From Pseudomonas wenzhouensis (lineage in GTDB: Bacteria; Pseudomonadota; Gammaproteobacteria; Pseudomonadales; Pseudomonadaceae): a stretch of DNA of 64,000 bases. Below are positions 46,927-56,350 of this stretch, in pieces (within the stretch, counting starts at the first letter, position 1; each line of letters begins with the position of its first letter). The position numbers and the translations under genes are program-made. Under the pieces are notes generated by a model. That model searched no databases, had not been told where the DNA came from, and saw only the letters and a program-made list of their open reading frames with translations. The stretch lies in NCBI RefSeq assembly GCF_021029445.1, contig NZ_CP072610.1, positions 1,240,001-1,304,000 of the forward strand, given 5' to 3'.

Positions 46927-47684
46927 ACCTGTATGCCATCAAGGCCATCTACCTGTTCGAGCTGGCGCGCACCTGGCGCACCCTGCTGCAGAGCATCGCC
47001 ACCCCGGTGATCAGCACCTCGCTGTACTTCGTGGTGTTCGGCTCGGCCATCGGTTCGAGCATGACCCAGGTACAGGGCGTGAGCTACGGCGCCTTCATCA
47101 TTCCGGGGCTGATCATGCTGGCACTGCTGACCGAGAGCATTTCCAACGCCTCGTTCGGCATCTACATGCCCAAGTATTCGGGGAGCATCTACGAGATTCT
47201 GTCGGCGCCGGTCTCTTACCTGGAAATTCTCATCGGCTATGTCGGCGCGGCGGCGACCAAGTCGGTGATCCTCGGCATCATCATCCTGCTCACCGCCAGG
47301 CTGTTCGTCGATTTCGAGATTCAGCATCCGCTGTGGATGGCGTCTTTCCTAGTGCTCACCGCGCTGACCTTCAGCCTGTTCGGCTTCATCATTGGTGTGT
47401 GGGCCGATGGCTGGGAGAAATTGCAGATCGTCCCGGCGCTGATCGTCACGCCGCTGACTTTCCTCGGCGGCGCCTTCTATTCCATCAGCATGCTGCCGCC
47501 GGCCTGGCAGACGGTAACCCTGTTCAACCCCGTGGTGTACCTGATCAGCGCCTTCCGTTGGAGCTTCTATGGTGTGTCGGACGTCAACGTTGGTGTCAGC
47601 CTGGCGATGATTCTCGGCTTTCTCGGTCTGTGCATCTTGCTGGTGGGCTGGATCTTCAAGACCGGCTACCGGCTCAAGAGCTGA
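46923..47684 (+). CDS. ABC-2 type exporter permease (YadH-like)
   Basis: The 253-residue protein has six transmembrane helices and the ABC-2 permease motif near the C-terminal half ([20 protein letters not shown]). It forms the membrane part of the exporter with the preceding ATPase; the 4-bp overlap implies coupled translation. Two copies of each would assemble. Confidence 0.9.
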   Translation: MNLYAIKAIYLFELARTWRTLLQSIATPVISTSLYFVVFGSAIGSSMTQVQGVSYGAFIIPGLIMLALLTESISNASFGIYMPKYSGSIYEILSAPVSYLEILIGYVGAAATKSVILGIIILLTARLFVDFEIQHPLWMASFLVLTALTFSLFGFIIGVWADGWEKLQIVPALIVTPLTFLGGAFYSISMLPPAWQTVTLFNPVVYLISAFRWSFYGVSDVNVGVSLAMILGFLGLCILLVGWIFKTGYRLKS

Positions 47685-47730
47685 GGCTGTTTAGGGGGAA
47701 GCGCACACACATTGCGCAGTGTCGCTTTTC

Positions 47731-47794
47731 GTAGGAGCCCGCTTGCGGGCGATCATGCGGGCGCATCATGGATCGCCCGCAAGCGGGCTCCTAC
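47731..47794. repeat. REP-type inverted repeat
   Basis: Two perfect 24-bp arms (starting GTAGGAGCCCGCTTGCGGG, 47731-47754 and complement 47771-47794) surround a 16-base spacer. It lies between the ABC permease gene and icp. The motif is of a different type from that at 41823. Confidence 0.85.
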
Positions 47795-47835
47795 GGTATG
47801 GTTCTTCGCCATGCCTTGGCTGAGGCCATATGAGA

Positions 47836-47866
47836 AGGGGCGCCTGATGCGCCCCTGTTTCATTTG
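47836..47866. terminator. Bidirectional terminator hairpin
   Basis: An 8-bp stem (AGGGGCGC with GCGCCCCT, 5-base loop) sits between the convergent ABC permease and icp genes and is followed by GTTTCATTT on the plus strand. It abuts the icp stop. Confidence 0.65.
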
Positions 47867-48252
47867 ACCCGTATCTCACACTCGAAGGTTTGCGCTGGCG
47901 GCACATTCTGCTCCCACGGCTGCTGGTAGGTCAGCAGCAGGCGGCCTTCGCCGGGCTCGCGCGCCGTGAAACGCCAGGTGGAGATTCCGCCGGCACCGAC
48001 CACTCCGCTGTCTTCCGGGTTGCTGTACACCTCCGGGCCGAGGCTTTGCAGCACGTTCGCCGCACCATCACGGACTTCCCAGCGAAAACCGGTCGTGGGG
48101 TTGCTGGGCAGGCTGAGGATTAGTTGCTGGCCCTTGTTCAGCGTCAGCGGGCACTGCCGATCCTTCTTCAGCTCCAGCGTGCCGGATTGATGAGCACAGG
48201 CGCTGAGCAGGGCCAGGGCGGGCAGGGTAAGCAGGCGCAAGGTGGCGTGCAT
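47860..48252 (-). CDS. icp: Inhibitor of cysteine peptidase (chagasin family, I42)
   Basis: The 130-residue lipoprotein has a signal peptide with lipobox LLSAC near residue 20, then a chagasin-like immunoglobulin fold. The inhibitory loops are visible: NPTTGFRW (loop 2 of the family), GVVGAGGISTWRF (loop 4) and the late YQQPWE. It inhibits papain-like cysteine proteases in the periplasm or outside. In P. aeruginosa icp is beside asrA, as here. It follows asrA by 97 bp on the same strand. Confidence 0.9.
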   Translation of the reverse strand: MHATLRLLTLPALALLSACAHQSGTLELKKDRQCPLTLNKGQQLILSLPSNPTTGFRWEVRDGAANVLQSLGPEVYSNPEDSGVVGAGGISTWRFTAREPGEGRLLLTYQQPWEQNVPPAQTFECEIRVK

Positions 48253-48349
48253 GACGAACTCCAGTCGACGAAACCTGGCCCAGCATAGCCGTACCGGTAA
48301 GCTACAGGCTACAAGCTACAGGTGCTTGCCTGCAGCCTGAAGCCTGCGG

Positions 48350-50746
48350 CTACTCGAAGAGTACCTTGGCCACGTCGCCATAGCGCTTGGCGAAGTGCAC
48401 GGTCAGGCCTTCCTTGAGATAGTCCGGCAACTCCTCGTAGCTGCCGCGGTTGGCCTCCGGCAGGATCAGCTCGAAGATTTTCTGCCGCCGCGCCGCGATC
48501 ACCTTCTCGCGCACGCCGCCGATGGGCAGCACCTGGCCGGTGAGGGTCAGTTCGCCAGTCATGGCCACGCCCTTTTTCGGCGCCTGGTTGCGCGCCAGGG
48601 AGAGCAGGGCGCTGGCCATGGTGATGCCGGCGCTGGGGCCGTCCTTGGGCGTCGCACCTTCCGGCACGTGCAGGTGGACGAAGGCCTGGTCGAAGAAGGT
48701 CGGGTCGCCGCCGAACTGCTTCAGACGCGAGCTGACGTAGCTGTAGGCGATCTCCGCCGATTCCTTCATCACCTCGCCGAGCTGGCCAGTAAGTTTGAAA
48801 CCACGGTTGAGCGTATGGATACGCGTCGCCTCGATCGGCAGGGTGGCACCGCCCATGCTGGTCCAGGCCAGGCCGGTGATGACGCCGACGCCGGCCAGCA
48901 CCCGCTCGTTGCGGAACACCGGCATGCCGAGGGCTTCCTCGAGATCCTTGGCGCCGATGCAGATTTTCGCCTCGGGATCCTCCAGCAGTTTCACCACCGA
49001 CTTGCGCACCAGCTTGCCCAGCTGTTTCTCCAGCTGACGTACGCCGGCCTCGCGGGCATAGCCTTCGATGACTGCACGCAGCGCCGCATCGCTGATGGAC
49101 AGGCGCGCCTTCGGCACGCCGGCTTTCTCCAACTGCTTGGGCCACAGGTGGCGCTTGGCGATGGCCAGTTTTTCCTCGGTGATATAGCCGGACAGGCGGA
49201 TCACTTCCATGCGGTCGAGCAGGGGGCCGGGGATGGAGTCGAGGGTGTTGGCGGTGCAGACGAACAGCACCTTGGACAGATCCAGGCGCAGATCCAGGTA
49301 GTGGTCGAGGAATTCGACGTTCTGCTCCGGGTCGAGGGTCTCCAGCAGCGCCGAGGCCGGGTCGCCCTGGTAGCTGCTGCCCATCTTGTCGATCTCGTCG
49401 AGCATGATCACCGGGTTCATCACCTCGGCTTCCTTCAGCGCCTGCACCAGCTTGCCGGGCATGGCGCCGATGTAGGTGCGGCGGTGGCCCTTGATCTCCG
49501 CCTCGTCACGCATGCCGCCCACCGAGAAACGGTAGAACGGCCGGCCGAGGGATTCGGCGATGGACTTGCCAATGCTGGTCTTGCCCACGCCGGGTGGGCC
49601 GACCAGCAGCACGATGGAGCCGGCGATTTCACCTTTGAAGGCGCCGACGGCCAGGAACTCGGTGATGCGCTGCTTGATGTCGTCCATGCCGGCGTGATGC
49701 TTGTCCAGCACCTTGCGCGCGCGGCCGAGGTCGAGCTTGTCCTGGCCGTGGATACCCCAGGGCAGGGCAGTGGCCCAGTCCAGGTAGTTGCGCGTAACGG
49801 CGTACTCCGGCGAGCCGGTCTCGAGGATCGACAGCTTGTTCAGTTCCTCGTCGATACGCTTCTGCGCTTGTGCCGGCAGGGTCTTGCCTTCGAGGCGGGC
49901 GAGAAATTCCTCGCGATCGGCGCTCCTGTCGTCCTTGCTGATACCCAGTTCCTGCTGGATCAGCTTGAGCTGTTCCTTGAGGAAGAACTCGCGCTGCCGC
50001 TCGCCGATCTGTTTGTTCACCTCGGCCGACAATTCTTTCTGCAGGCGGCCTACTTCGACCTCCTTGCGCAGCAGCGGCAGCACCTTTTCCATGCGTTTGA
50101 GCATGGGTACGGTGTCGAGCACTTCCTGCAGCTCGCGCCCCGGGGCGGTGGTCAGTGCGGCGGCGAAGTCGGTGAGCGGCGACGGATCGTTGGGGCTGAA
50201 GCGGTTCAGGTAGTTCTTCAGCTCTTCGCTGTACAGCGGGTTGAGCGGCAGCAGCTCCTTGATCGCGTTGATCAGCGCCATGCCATAGGCCTTGACCTCG
50301 TCGCGCGGGTCGTTGGGCGCCTGCGGATATTCGACTTCGGCCAGGTATGGGCCACGGCGGCTGAGCCAGCCGCGAATGCGCACGCGGGTCAGTCCCTGGG
50401 CAACAAACTGCAGCTTGCCGCCTTCCTCGCTGACATGATGCACACGCACTAGGGTGCCGTGCTCGGGCAGGCTGTCGAGATCGAATTCGCCGTGCTCGTC
50501 CGGTGGCGTGTCGACGAAGAACACCGCCATGCACTTGTGCTCGGTGTTGCCGACGCGCGTCAGGGTGCGCCCCCAGGGCTGCTGGTTGACGATTACCGGC
50601 AACACCTGCGCCGGGAAGAACGGGCGGTTGTGGATGGGGATGATGTAGAGCTTGTCCGGGAACTGCTGCGCGGGCAGTACCAGGCCAGTGCTATCGGCCT
50701 TGACGTGAACTTCGACAGCTTCGGGGGTGTTGTCCTGATCGTTCAT
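48350..50746 (-). CDS. asrA: Lon-family ATP-dependent protease AsrA
   Basis: The 798-residue protease has the full LonA layout: N-terminal substrate-binding domain (about 1-215, KLYIIPIHNRPFFPAQVLP), a coiled coil, the AAA+ module with Walker A GPPGVGKTSIGKS, and the protease domain with catalytic serine in GPSAGITM and lysine in REKVIAARR. Neighbours icp and a PruR-type regulator match the P. aeruginosa asrA locus (PA0779), which is linked to the heat-shock and aminoglycoside stress response. A sigma-32-like promoter lies just upstream. The housekeeping lon gene is presumably elsewhere. Confidence 0.92.
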   Translation of the reverse strand: MNDQDNTPEAVEVHVKADSTGLVLPAQQFPDKLYIIPIHNRPFFPAQVLPVIVNQQPWGRTLTRVGNTEHKCMAVFFVDTPPDEHGEFDLDSLPEHGTLVRVHHVSEEGGKLQFVAQGLTRVRIRGWLSRRGPYLAEVEYPQAPNDPRDEVKAYGMALINAIKELLPLNPLYSEELKNYLNRFSPNDPSPLTDFAAALTTAPGRELQEVLDTVPMLKRMEKVLPLLRKEVEVGRLQKELSAEVNKQIGERQREFFLKEQLKLIQQELGISKDDRSADREEFLARLEGKTLPAQAQKRIDEELNKLSILETGSPEYAVTRNYLDWATALPWGIHGQDKLDLGRARKVLDKHHAGMDDIKQRITEFLAVGAFKGEIAGSIVLLVGPPGVGKTSIGKSIAESLGRPFYRFSVGGMRDEAEIKGHRRTYIGAMPGKLVQALKEAEVMNPVIMLDEIDKMGSSYQGDPASALLETLDPEQNVEFLDHYLDLRLDLSKVLFVCTANTLDSIPGPLLDRMEVIRLSGYITEEKLAIAKRHLWPKQLEKAGVPKARLSISDAALRAVIEGYAREAGVRQLEKQLGKLVRKSVVKLLEDPEAKICIGAKDLEEALGMPVFRNERVLAGVGVITGLAWTSMGGATLPIEATRIHTLNRGFKLTGQLGEVMKESAEIAYSYVSSRLKQFGGDPTFFDQAFVHLHVPEGATPKDGPSAGITMASALLSLARNQAPKKGVAMTGELTLTGQVLPIGGVREKVIAARRQKIFELILPEANRGSYEELPDYLKEGLTVHFAKRYGDVAKVLFE

Positions 50747-50775
50747 GGAGCACCTTTGCGTGTACGTTGAGTGCT

Positions 50776-50804
50776 ACATGGGGCGAGCTGCGGCGTTTTT
50801 CAAC
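50776..50804 (-). promoter_or_regulatory. Sigma-32 (heat-shock) type promoter of asrA
   Basis: On the minus strand GTTGAAA (50798-50804) is followed after 14 bp by CCCCATGT (50776-50783). This is close to the sigma-32 consensus CTTGAAA-N13-15-CCCCATNT, and ends 29 bp upstream of the asrA ATG. Confidence 0.7.
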
Positions 50805-50974
50805 GTTGTCGAGGCCGGACGCATCTCTGCACATAGTTGTCTGGCGTGTTGGTGCGGGGAGAAGGCTTAATGCCTGGTTGCTAAAGGTGCAACCTCTTCT
50901 GATGTTCGGTTGCGGCGTTTTTCTCTGGAAAGGAGTAAAGTGCAACCCTTGTTCCATGCCGCCAGTCTTTCGCG

Positions 50975-51724
50975 ATGTTGCAAGCCCGTGTGATCCGCCT
51001 GGATGAACAGGCCCATGAACATGCCCATGATCATCATCAGTTGGTGATGTCCCTGGTCGGTCGCGCCGAATTCGAGGTCGGTGGCCGTGGCGGGGAAGTT
51101 TGCCGTATGCGTGCCTGCCTGGTGCCGGGCGATGCGCCTCACCAGTTCGCCGGCATGGGCGAGAATCGCATGCTGATTCTCGACCTGGACGAACAGGACA
51201 CGCCCAGCGAAGACCTGGAGCTGCTCCATCGGCTGTTCGAAAAGCCCCGCTATCCCGCCCTCGATGTCGATTTCCAGCATCTGCTGACCTATGCCGGCGC
51301 CGAGCTGGAGCGCTATGGCAGCGATTCGATCCTGGCGCGCTCGCTCGGCGGCGTGCTGCTGCGAGCGTTGCACCTGCGTCTGTTCGGCGAACAGCGCCGG
51401 CAGCCACAAGGCGTGCTGGATCTGCAGCGCCTGGATGACTACATCGACGAGCATCTGGCGCGGCGCATCAGTGTTGCCGAGCTGGCGCAGGAAATGTGCC
51501 TGAGCCCCAGCCACTTCCACGCCCAGTTCAAGGACAGTGTCGGCCTTACGCCGCACCAGTACCTGCTGCAGACCCGTCTCGATCGCGCCGCACGCATGCT
51601 GCGCGAGAGCAACCTGCCGTTGGTGCGCATCGCCGAGGAATGCGGCTTTTCCAGCCAGAGTGCCCTGACCACGGCCATGCGCCGCTATACGGGCCTGACC
51701 CCGAAGCGCCTGCGCGCCGCATAG
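50975..51724 (+). CDS. pruR: AraC-family transcriptional regulator (PruR-like)
   Basis: The 249-residue protein has an N-terminal cupin-like sensing domain (HAHDHHQLVMSLVGRAEFEV; PGDAPHQFAGM) and a C-terminal double helix-turn-helix (RRISVAELAQEMCLSPSHFHAQFK; VRIAEECGFSSQSALTTAMRRYTG). Divergent placement beside asrA matches pruR, the proline-utilisation regulator, in P. aeruginosa. putA itself is not in the window, so the symbol rests on context and general resemblance. The ribosome-binding site is weak. Confidence 0.72.
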   Translation: MLQARVIRLDEQAHEHAHDHHQLVMSLVGRAEFEVGGRGGEVCRMRACLVPGDAPHQFAGMGENRMLILDLDEQDTPSEDLELLHRLFEKPRYPALDVDFQHLLTYAGAELERYGSDSILARSLGGVLLRALHLRLFGEQRRQPQGVLDLQRLDDYIDEHLARRISVAELAQEMCLSPSHFHAQFKDSVGLTPHQYLLQTRLDRAARMLRESNLPLVRIAEECGFSSQSALTTAMRRYTGLTPKRLRAA

Positions 51725-51729
51725 CGTTA

Positions 51730-51818
51730 AGTAGGGTGGGCTTCAGCCCACCAGCCAGTCGACTTACCATGCCAGCCAACGGCGGGCTAAAGCGGATCGC
51801 CGCCCGGCCCACCCTACT
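51730..51818. repeat. REP-type element with degenerate second arm
   Basis: The left end AGTAGGGTGGGC (51730-51741) pairs perfectly with 51807-51818, and the left arm includes the same GGGTGGGCTTCAGCCCACC core as at 41823. The inner part of the right arm has diverged. It lies between pruR and the convergent SIS-domain gene. Confidence 0.75.
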
Positions 51819-51823
51819 GATTC

Positions 51824-52411
51824 TCAAGCGTAGTTCTGCGGGCTCAGCTTGCGCTCGATCAGCTCGATCAGAATATGCAGGGTCTTGATGTGCAGCTCCT
51901 GCACGCGGTCGGCGAAATCGCCGCCCGGGGCGCAGATGCACACGTCGGCCAGGCTTTCCAGCAGCGAGCCGTGCTTGCCGGTCAGAGCGATCACCTTCAC
52001 ACCCAGCGCCTTGGCAGCTTCGGCGGCCTTGACCACATTGGGGCTCTTGCCGCTGGTGCTGATGGCGATCAGCACGTCACCTTCGCGGCCGTGCGACTCG
52101 ATGTAGCGCGAGAAGATGAAGTCATAGCCGAAGTCATTGGCCACACAGCTGATGTGGCTGGGGTCGCTGATCGACACGGCGGCGATACCAGGACGGTTCT
52201 TGCGGTAGCGCCCGGTCAGCTCCTCGGCGAAGTGCATGGCGTCGCACATCGAGCCGCCATTGCCGCAGGAAAAGGCCTTGCCCTTGTGCTCAAAGCTCTC
52301 GACCAGCAGTTCGGCGGCCTTCTGGATATTGCCCAGGGTCTGTTCGTTGGCGAGGAAGGCCTCCAGCGCACGCTGGGCTTCCTGCAGGCTGTTGCGGATA
52401 TGTTCGATCAT
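51824..52411 (-). CDS. gmhA: Sedoheptulose-7-phosphate isomerase-like SIS protein
   Basis: The 195-residue SIS-domain protein closely follows E. coli GmhA ([60 protein letters not shown]). It keeps the catalytic glutamate (FAEE) and the histidine of [12 protein letters not shown]. GmhA makes the heptose precursor of the LPS core. A DiaA-like replication-initiation role is possible for SIS proteins in general, but the retained active site favours the isomerase. The ATG at 52411 is preferred to a TTG at 52423 that overlaps the preceding stop. It is coupled to the aminopeptidase gene. Confidence 0.82.
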   Translation of the reverse strand: MIEHIRNSLQEAQRALEAFLANEQTLGNIQKAAELLVESFEHKGKAFSCGNGGSMCDAMHFAEELTGRYRKNRPGIAAVSISDPSHISCVANDFGYDFIFSRYIESHGREGDVLIAISTSGKSPNVVKAAEAAKALGVKVIALTGKHGSLLESLADVCICAPGGDFADRVQELHIKTLHILIELIERKLSPQNYA

Positions 52412-52419
52412 CTCGGGCC

Positions 52420-53709
52420 TCAAGGCAGGTCGCTGCTGGAATAGAAGGCGGTCAACACTTTCACCAGATGCTCCAGATCGTGGCTGCCAGCCAGTTCACG
52501 GATCGAGTGCATGGCGAAGGTGGGCAGGCCGATGTCGACCGTGCGTACGCCCAATTGGCTGGCGGTGATCGGGCCGATGGTGGAGCCGCAGCCCATGTCG
52601 CTGCGCACCACGAAGCTCTGCACCGGCACTTCGTTCTCCAGGCACAGGTGGCGGAAGAAGCCGGCGGTTTCGCTGTTGGTGGCGTAGCGCTGGTTGCTGT
52701 TGATCTTGATCACCGGTCCGGCGTTGAGCTTGGGCCCGTGGTTGCCGTCGTGCTTGTCGGCATAGTTGGGGTGCACGCCATGGGCGTTGTCGGCCGATAC
52801 CAGCAGCGAGCGCTGAATGATGCGGACGAAATCATCGCCGCCCGGCAGCACGCGGCGCAGTACCTGCTCGAGGAAGGGGCCGTCGGCGCCGCAGGCGGAG
52901 CAGGAGCCGACTTCTTCATGGTCGGTGCAGACCAGCACGCAGGTTTCTTCGTCGTCCGAATCGATCAGTGCCTGCAGGCCGGCGTAGCACGACAGCAGGT
53001 TGTCCAGGCGCGCACTGGCGATGAAATCCTGGTTGAGGCCGACGATGGCGGCGCTCTGGGTGTCGTAGAAGCTCAGCTCGTAATCCAGTACCGCGTCCGG
53101 ATTGAAGTCATGCTCCATCGCCAGTTGCTCGGCGAGCAGGGCACGGAAGTCGGCGGTTTCGCTGCTGGCCAGTTGGGCGAGGATCGGCGGCAACTCGTTC
53201 TGCGGGTTGATCGCCCAGCCCTGGTTGGCCTCGCGGTTGAGGTGGATGGCCAGGCTGGGGATTACCGCGATGGGCTGGTAGAAGTCGATCAGCTGGCTCT
53301 CGACCTTGCCGTCGCGGCGGTAGGTCACGCGGCCGGCCAGAGACAGGTCACGGTCGAACCAGGGGGCGAGCAGGGCGCCGCCGTAGACTTCCACGCCGAG
53401 CTGGAAGAAGCCCTGGCGCTGCAGCTCCGGGCTTGGCTTGACGCGCAGGCAGGGGCTGTCGGTATGCGCACCGACCAGGCGAATGCCGCCGTCGACGGCC
53501 GGACGTTTGCCCAGTTTGAAAGCGATGATCGAGGAGTCGTTGCGGGTCACGTAATAGCGACCACCGGCTTCGGTATGCCAGGGCGCGCGTTCGTCGAGGT
53601 GACGATAACCGGCGGCTTCCAGGCGCATGGCCAGGCTGGTGGTGGCATGAAAGGGGGTCGGCGAGGCGTTGAGAAAATCGAGCAGGCCTTGGATCAGTTC
53701 TTCGCGCAT
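52420..53709 (-). CDS. apeB: M18 family aminopeptidase
   Basis: The 429-residue metallopeptidase keeps its zinc-binding pattern: H in GAHTDSPCL, the D/E pair in [10 protein letters not shown] in [10 protein letters not shown] and H in [10 protein letters not shown]18 enzymes form large dodecamers and remove N-terminal acidic or neutral residues from peptides in the cytoplasm. The ATG at 53709 with GGAG upstream gives the normal length of the family. Its stop is 8 bp from the next ATG. Confidence 0.93.
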   Translation of the reverse strand: MREELIQGLLDFLNASPTPFHATTSLAMRLEAAGYRHLDERAPWHTEAGGRYYVTRNDSSIIAFKLGKRPAVDGGIRLVGAHTDSPCLRVKPSPELQRQGFFQLGVEVYGGALLAPWFDRDLSLAGRVTYRRDGKVESQLIDFYQPIAVIPSLAIHLNREANQGWAINPQNELPPILAQLASSETADFRALLAEQLAMEHDFNPDAVLDYELSFYDTQSAAIVGLNQDFIASARLDNLLSCYAGLQALIDSDDEETCVLVCTDHEEVGSCSACGADGPFLEQVLRRVLPGGDDFVRIIQRSLLVSADNAHGVHPNYADKHDGNHGPKLNAGPVIKINSNQRYATNSETAGFFRHLCLENEVPVQSFVVRSDMGCGSTIGPITASQLGVRTVDIGLPTFAMHSIRELAGSHDLEHLVKVLTAFYSSSDLP

Positions 53710-53812
53710 AGGGACTCCGGGCAACGATGGCGCGAGTGTAACCAATTTGCATCGCGCTGTGCCGCTCGCGCACTCGTTTGCAGCGATAGTGAGCTTCTAT
53801 GCAGCGACTATC

Positions 53813-54394
53813 TCAAGTGTGATGCCGTCGCGCTACGACCGAGAAGAGATGCCAGTGTTTGGTGTGGCCACGAGCTGTGCTCCCCTGTCGGTCAATTTCT
53901 TCAAAATGGAGCAGCTCCCAACCGGCAAAGAGGTTTTCTACGGACTGTCTGTCGAGAATGCTCAGATCTCCGTTTGCCCAGTCGTCGTTAGGGCCGAAGA
54001 AATTACCGCAAAACAGCCCGTCAGGCCTTAGGGCGTGACTTATGCGTTGCCAAAAATGGGGAAACTCCATGGGGCGGCAGAAAGGCAGGGCGAAGGCGCT
54101 ATTGATCAGGTCGGCCGGCGGTAGTTCGCAATGCTCGAAGTGCTCGCAGAGGGTAGTCAGACGTGACGCTTGATCCCCCTGCAACTGCTGACGCAAACGA
54201 GCAATGGCTTGCTCCTCGCGATCCACGGCCAGAACTTCCCACCCACGGCGCAGCAGTTCTAGCGTGTCGCGTCCGGCACCGCAGCCCAGGTCTATGGCAA
54301 AACCTGCTGTTCGTGGGGCCGCTTCCAGCGCCATCAACAGCGCTGGCCAGGCCGGAGCACCCTGGGTGCGGTCGTAATAGAGTCTGTCGCTCAT
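53813..54394 (-). CDS. Class I SAM-dependent methyltransferase
   Basis: The 193-residue protein has a Rossmann methyltransferase core: motif I FAIDLGCGAGRDTLELL, the acidic turn VLAVDREEQ, and NSAFALPFCRPMEF. It resembles TehB/Tellurite-type or thiopurine-type small-molecule methyltransferases in size; the substrate is unknown. I start at the ATG at 54394, where MSDRLYYDRTQGAPAW begins; the longer frame overlaps the rluA gene. It follows rluA by 11 bp and is co-transcribed. Confidence 0.85.
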   Translation of the reverse strand: MSDRLYYDRTQGAPAWPALLMALEAAPRTAGFAIDLGCGAGRDTLELLRRGWEVLAVDREEQAIARLRQQLQGDQASRLTTLCEHFEHCELPPADLINSAFALPFCRPMEFPHFWQRISHALRPDGLFCGNFFGPNDDWANGDLSILDRQSVENLFAGWELLHFEEIDRQGSTARGHTKHWHLFSVVARRHHT

Positions 54395-54405
54395 TCGTCG
54401 CTGCC

Positions 54406-55041
54406 TCAGAACGGCGCCGGGCACTCGAAGCGCATGCGTTCGCCCGTTTGCGGATGGGTGAGGGCGAGCATGCTGGCGTGCAGGCACAGGCGCTCATGGG
54501 CGGCCAGCGCCTGTTCATGGGCGTAGAGGCGGTCGCCCAGCAGCGGGTGGCCGATGGAGAGCATGTGCACGCGCAACTGGTGCGAACGGCCGGTGATGGG
54601 CGTGAGTTCGACCCTGCACCAGTCGCCGCAGCGCTCGACGATGCGCCAGTGGGTCAGCGCATGCTTGCCCAGTTCGTGATCGACGACATGGCGTGGTTTT
54701 GTCGGCGGATCGTAGCGCAGCGGCAGGTCGATGCTGCCGCTGTCGGCCTGCGGCTGGCCCCAGCACAGGGCGGTGTAGGCCTTTTCCGTTTCGCGGTCAT
54801 GGAACTGCCGGGACAGCTCGCGGTGGCTGTCGGCGTCGCGGGCCAGAACGATGATGCCGGAGGTTTCCCAGTCCAGCCGATGCACGATGCGCGCCTCGGG
54901 GTAGCCATTTTCCTGCAGGCGGGTGACCAGGCAATCCTTGTTGTCATCGGCGCGGCCGGGCACCGACAGCAGCAGGGTGGGCTTGTTGATCACCAGCAGG
55001 GCGGCGTCCTGGTGGAGAATTTCGATCTGGCTTAGCGGCAT
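54406..55041 (-). CDS. rluA: Pseudouridine synthase RluA
   Basis: The 211-residue protein has the RluA catalytic signature RIVHRLDWETSG with its nucleophilic aspartate, plus the conserved NKP (VINKPTLLLSVPG) and GRSHQLRVHM segments. RluA pseudouridylates 23S rRNA position 746 and tRNA position 32. It lacks an S4 domain, as RluA does. Its placement upstream of minE is the same as in P. aeruginosa. Confidence 0.92.
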   Translation of the reverse strand: MPLSQIEILHQDAALLVINKPTLLLSVPGRADDNKDCLVTRLQENGYPEARIVHRLDWETSGIIVLARDADSHRELSRQFHDRETEKAYTALCWGQPQADSGSIDLPLRYDPPTKPRHVVDHELGKHALTHWRIVERCGDWCRVELTPITGRSHQLRVHMLSIGHPLLGDRLYAHEQALAAHERLCLHASMLALTHPQTGERMRFECPAPF

Positions 55042-55055
55042 GGTGTGTGGGCTGG

Positions 55056-55122
55056 TGTAGGAGCGGATTTATCCGCGATGCTGTTGGCCTGTAGACGCTT
55101 CGCGGATGAATCCGCGCCTACA
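55056..55122. repeat. REP-type inverted repeat
   Basis: Arms 55056-55078 (TGTAGGAGCGGATTTATCCG...) and 55100-55122 pair with two mismatches across a 21-base spacer. It lies between rluA and minE and belongs to the TGTAGG-GCGGAT-type of pseudomonad repeats. Confidence 0.8.
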
Positions 55123-55138
55123 GGTGCGTTTGGCTAGA

Positions 55139-55166
55139 AATGAACACGGCGGCCGAAGCCGCCGTG
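55139..55166 (-). terminator. Terminator of minCDE
   Basis: A perfect 9-bp stem (CACGGCGGC with its complement, tetraloop) follows the minE stop; on the minus strand it is followed by TTCATTTCT. Confidence 0.7.
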
Positions 55167-55183
55167 AGCGCAACCGGTCTCGA

Positions 55184-55438
55184 TTAACGGTCCGGCAGGG
55201 TAATGTTCAACTCCAGGATCGAGCAACTGCCCTGGTTCTCCAGGGCGACCTGCACCTGATCCGAATCGATGTTGACGTACTTGCGGATCACTTCCACTAG
55301 TTCCTGCTGCAGGGCCGGCAGGTAGTCCGGTTGGCTGCGCTGGCCACGTTCGTGGGCGACGATGATCTGCAGGCGCTCCTTGGCGATGGAGGCGGTGGTT
55401 TCCTTCTTGCGCGAACGCAAGAAGTCAAAAATATTCAT
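55184..55438 (-). CDS. minE: Cell division topological specificity factor MinE
   Basis: The 84-residue protein begins with the membrane/MinD-binding helix ([33 protein letters not shown]) and ends in the dimerisation domain. It stimulates the MinD ATPase and drives pole-to-pole oscillation so that division occurs at midcell. Its start overlaps the minD stop by 4 bp. Confidence 0.96.
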   Translation of the reverse strand: MNIFDFLRSRKKETTASIAKERLQIIVAHERGQRSQPDYLPALQQELVEVIRKYVNIDSDQVQVALENQGSCSILELNITLPDR

Positions 55439-56250
55439 TCTCGACCTCCAAACAGGCGCTGCAGGAAGCCCTGCTTCTTCACATCCAGGAAGCGGTGCGG
55501 CACGTCCTTGCCCAGCAGGCGCTCGACGGCATCGCTGTAGGCCTGGCCGGCGTCGCTCTGGTCATCGAGGATGACCGGTATGCCCTGGTTGGATGCCTTG
55601 AGCACGGCCTGGGATTCGGGGATCACGCCGAGCAGGCGGATGGCGAGGATTTCCTCGACGTCTTCGACGCCGAGCATTTCGCCCTTGGTGACGCGCTCGG
55701 GGTTGTAACGGGTCAGCAGCAGGTGCTCCTTGATCGGCTCTTCGCCTTTCTCGGCGCGGCGCGATTTACTCGCCAGCAGGCCGAGCATGCGGTCGGAGTC
55801 ACGTACCGAGGACACTTCCGGGTTGGTCACGACGATGGCTTCGTCGGCGAAGTACATCGCCAGGTGCGCGCCTTTCTCGATGCCGGCCGGCGAATCGCAG
55901 ACCACGTATTCGAAATTCTGCGACAGCTCGGTGATGACTTTCTCGACGCCTTCCAGGGTCAGGGCGTCCTTGTCACGGGTCTGGCTGGCGGCCAGCACGT
56001 ACAGGTTCTCGAGGCGCTTGTCCTTGATCAGGGCCTGGGTCAGCGTGGCCTCGCCGTTGACGACGTTGACGAAGTCGTACACCACGCGACGTTCGCAGCC
56101 CATGATCAGGTCGAGGTTACGCAGACCGACGTCGAAGTCGACGATGACGGTCTTGTGCCCGCGCAGGGCGAGGCCGGTACCGATGGCGGCGCTGGTGGTG
56201 GTTTTACCGACGCCACCCTTGCCGGAAGTGACTACGAGGATCTTGGCCAA
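55435..56250 (-). CDS. minD: Septum site-determining ATPase MinD
   Basis: The 271-residue ParA/MinD ATPase has the deviant Walker [10 protein letters not shown] near residue 11, the switch motif DSPAGIE and a C-terminal amphipathic membrane-targeting helix (FLQRLFGG). It recruits MinC to the membrane and oscillates with MinE. It lies 100 bp after minC. Confidence 0.97.
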   Translation of the reverse strand: MAKILVVTSGKGGVGKTTTSAAIGTGLALRGHKTVIVDFDVGLRNLDLIMGCERRVVYDFVNVVNGEATLTQALIKDKRLENLYVLAASQTRDKDALTLEGVEKVITELSQNFEYVVCDSPAGIEKGAHLAMYFADEAIVVTNPEVSSVRDSDRMLGLLASKSRRAEKGEEPIKEHLLLTRYNPERVTKGEMLGVEDVEEILAIRLLGVIPESQAVLKASNQGIPVILDDQSDAGQAYSDAVERLLGKDVPHRFLDVKKQGFLQRLFGGRE

Positions 56251-56350
56251 GGTGATTCACCCTAAAAATGAATAAAACGCGGGAATCCGTCAGCCATTCG
56301 AGGCTTCCAGATGCCTTTTTGTGTCCGTAAAAAAGTGGCCGCAGTATCCG

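Noticed and set aside
48395..50452. A 685-codon open frame on the plus strand opposite asrA
   Set aside because: Same antisense composition artefact; AsrA is unmistakable on the other strand.
41823..55122. Dispersed palindromic repeats considered as a CRISPR array
   Set aside because: The copies are single, kilobases apart, palindromic and without regular spacers; no cas genes are present.
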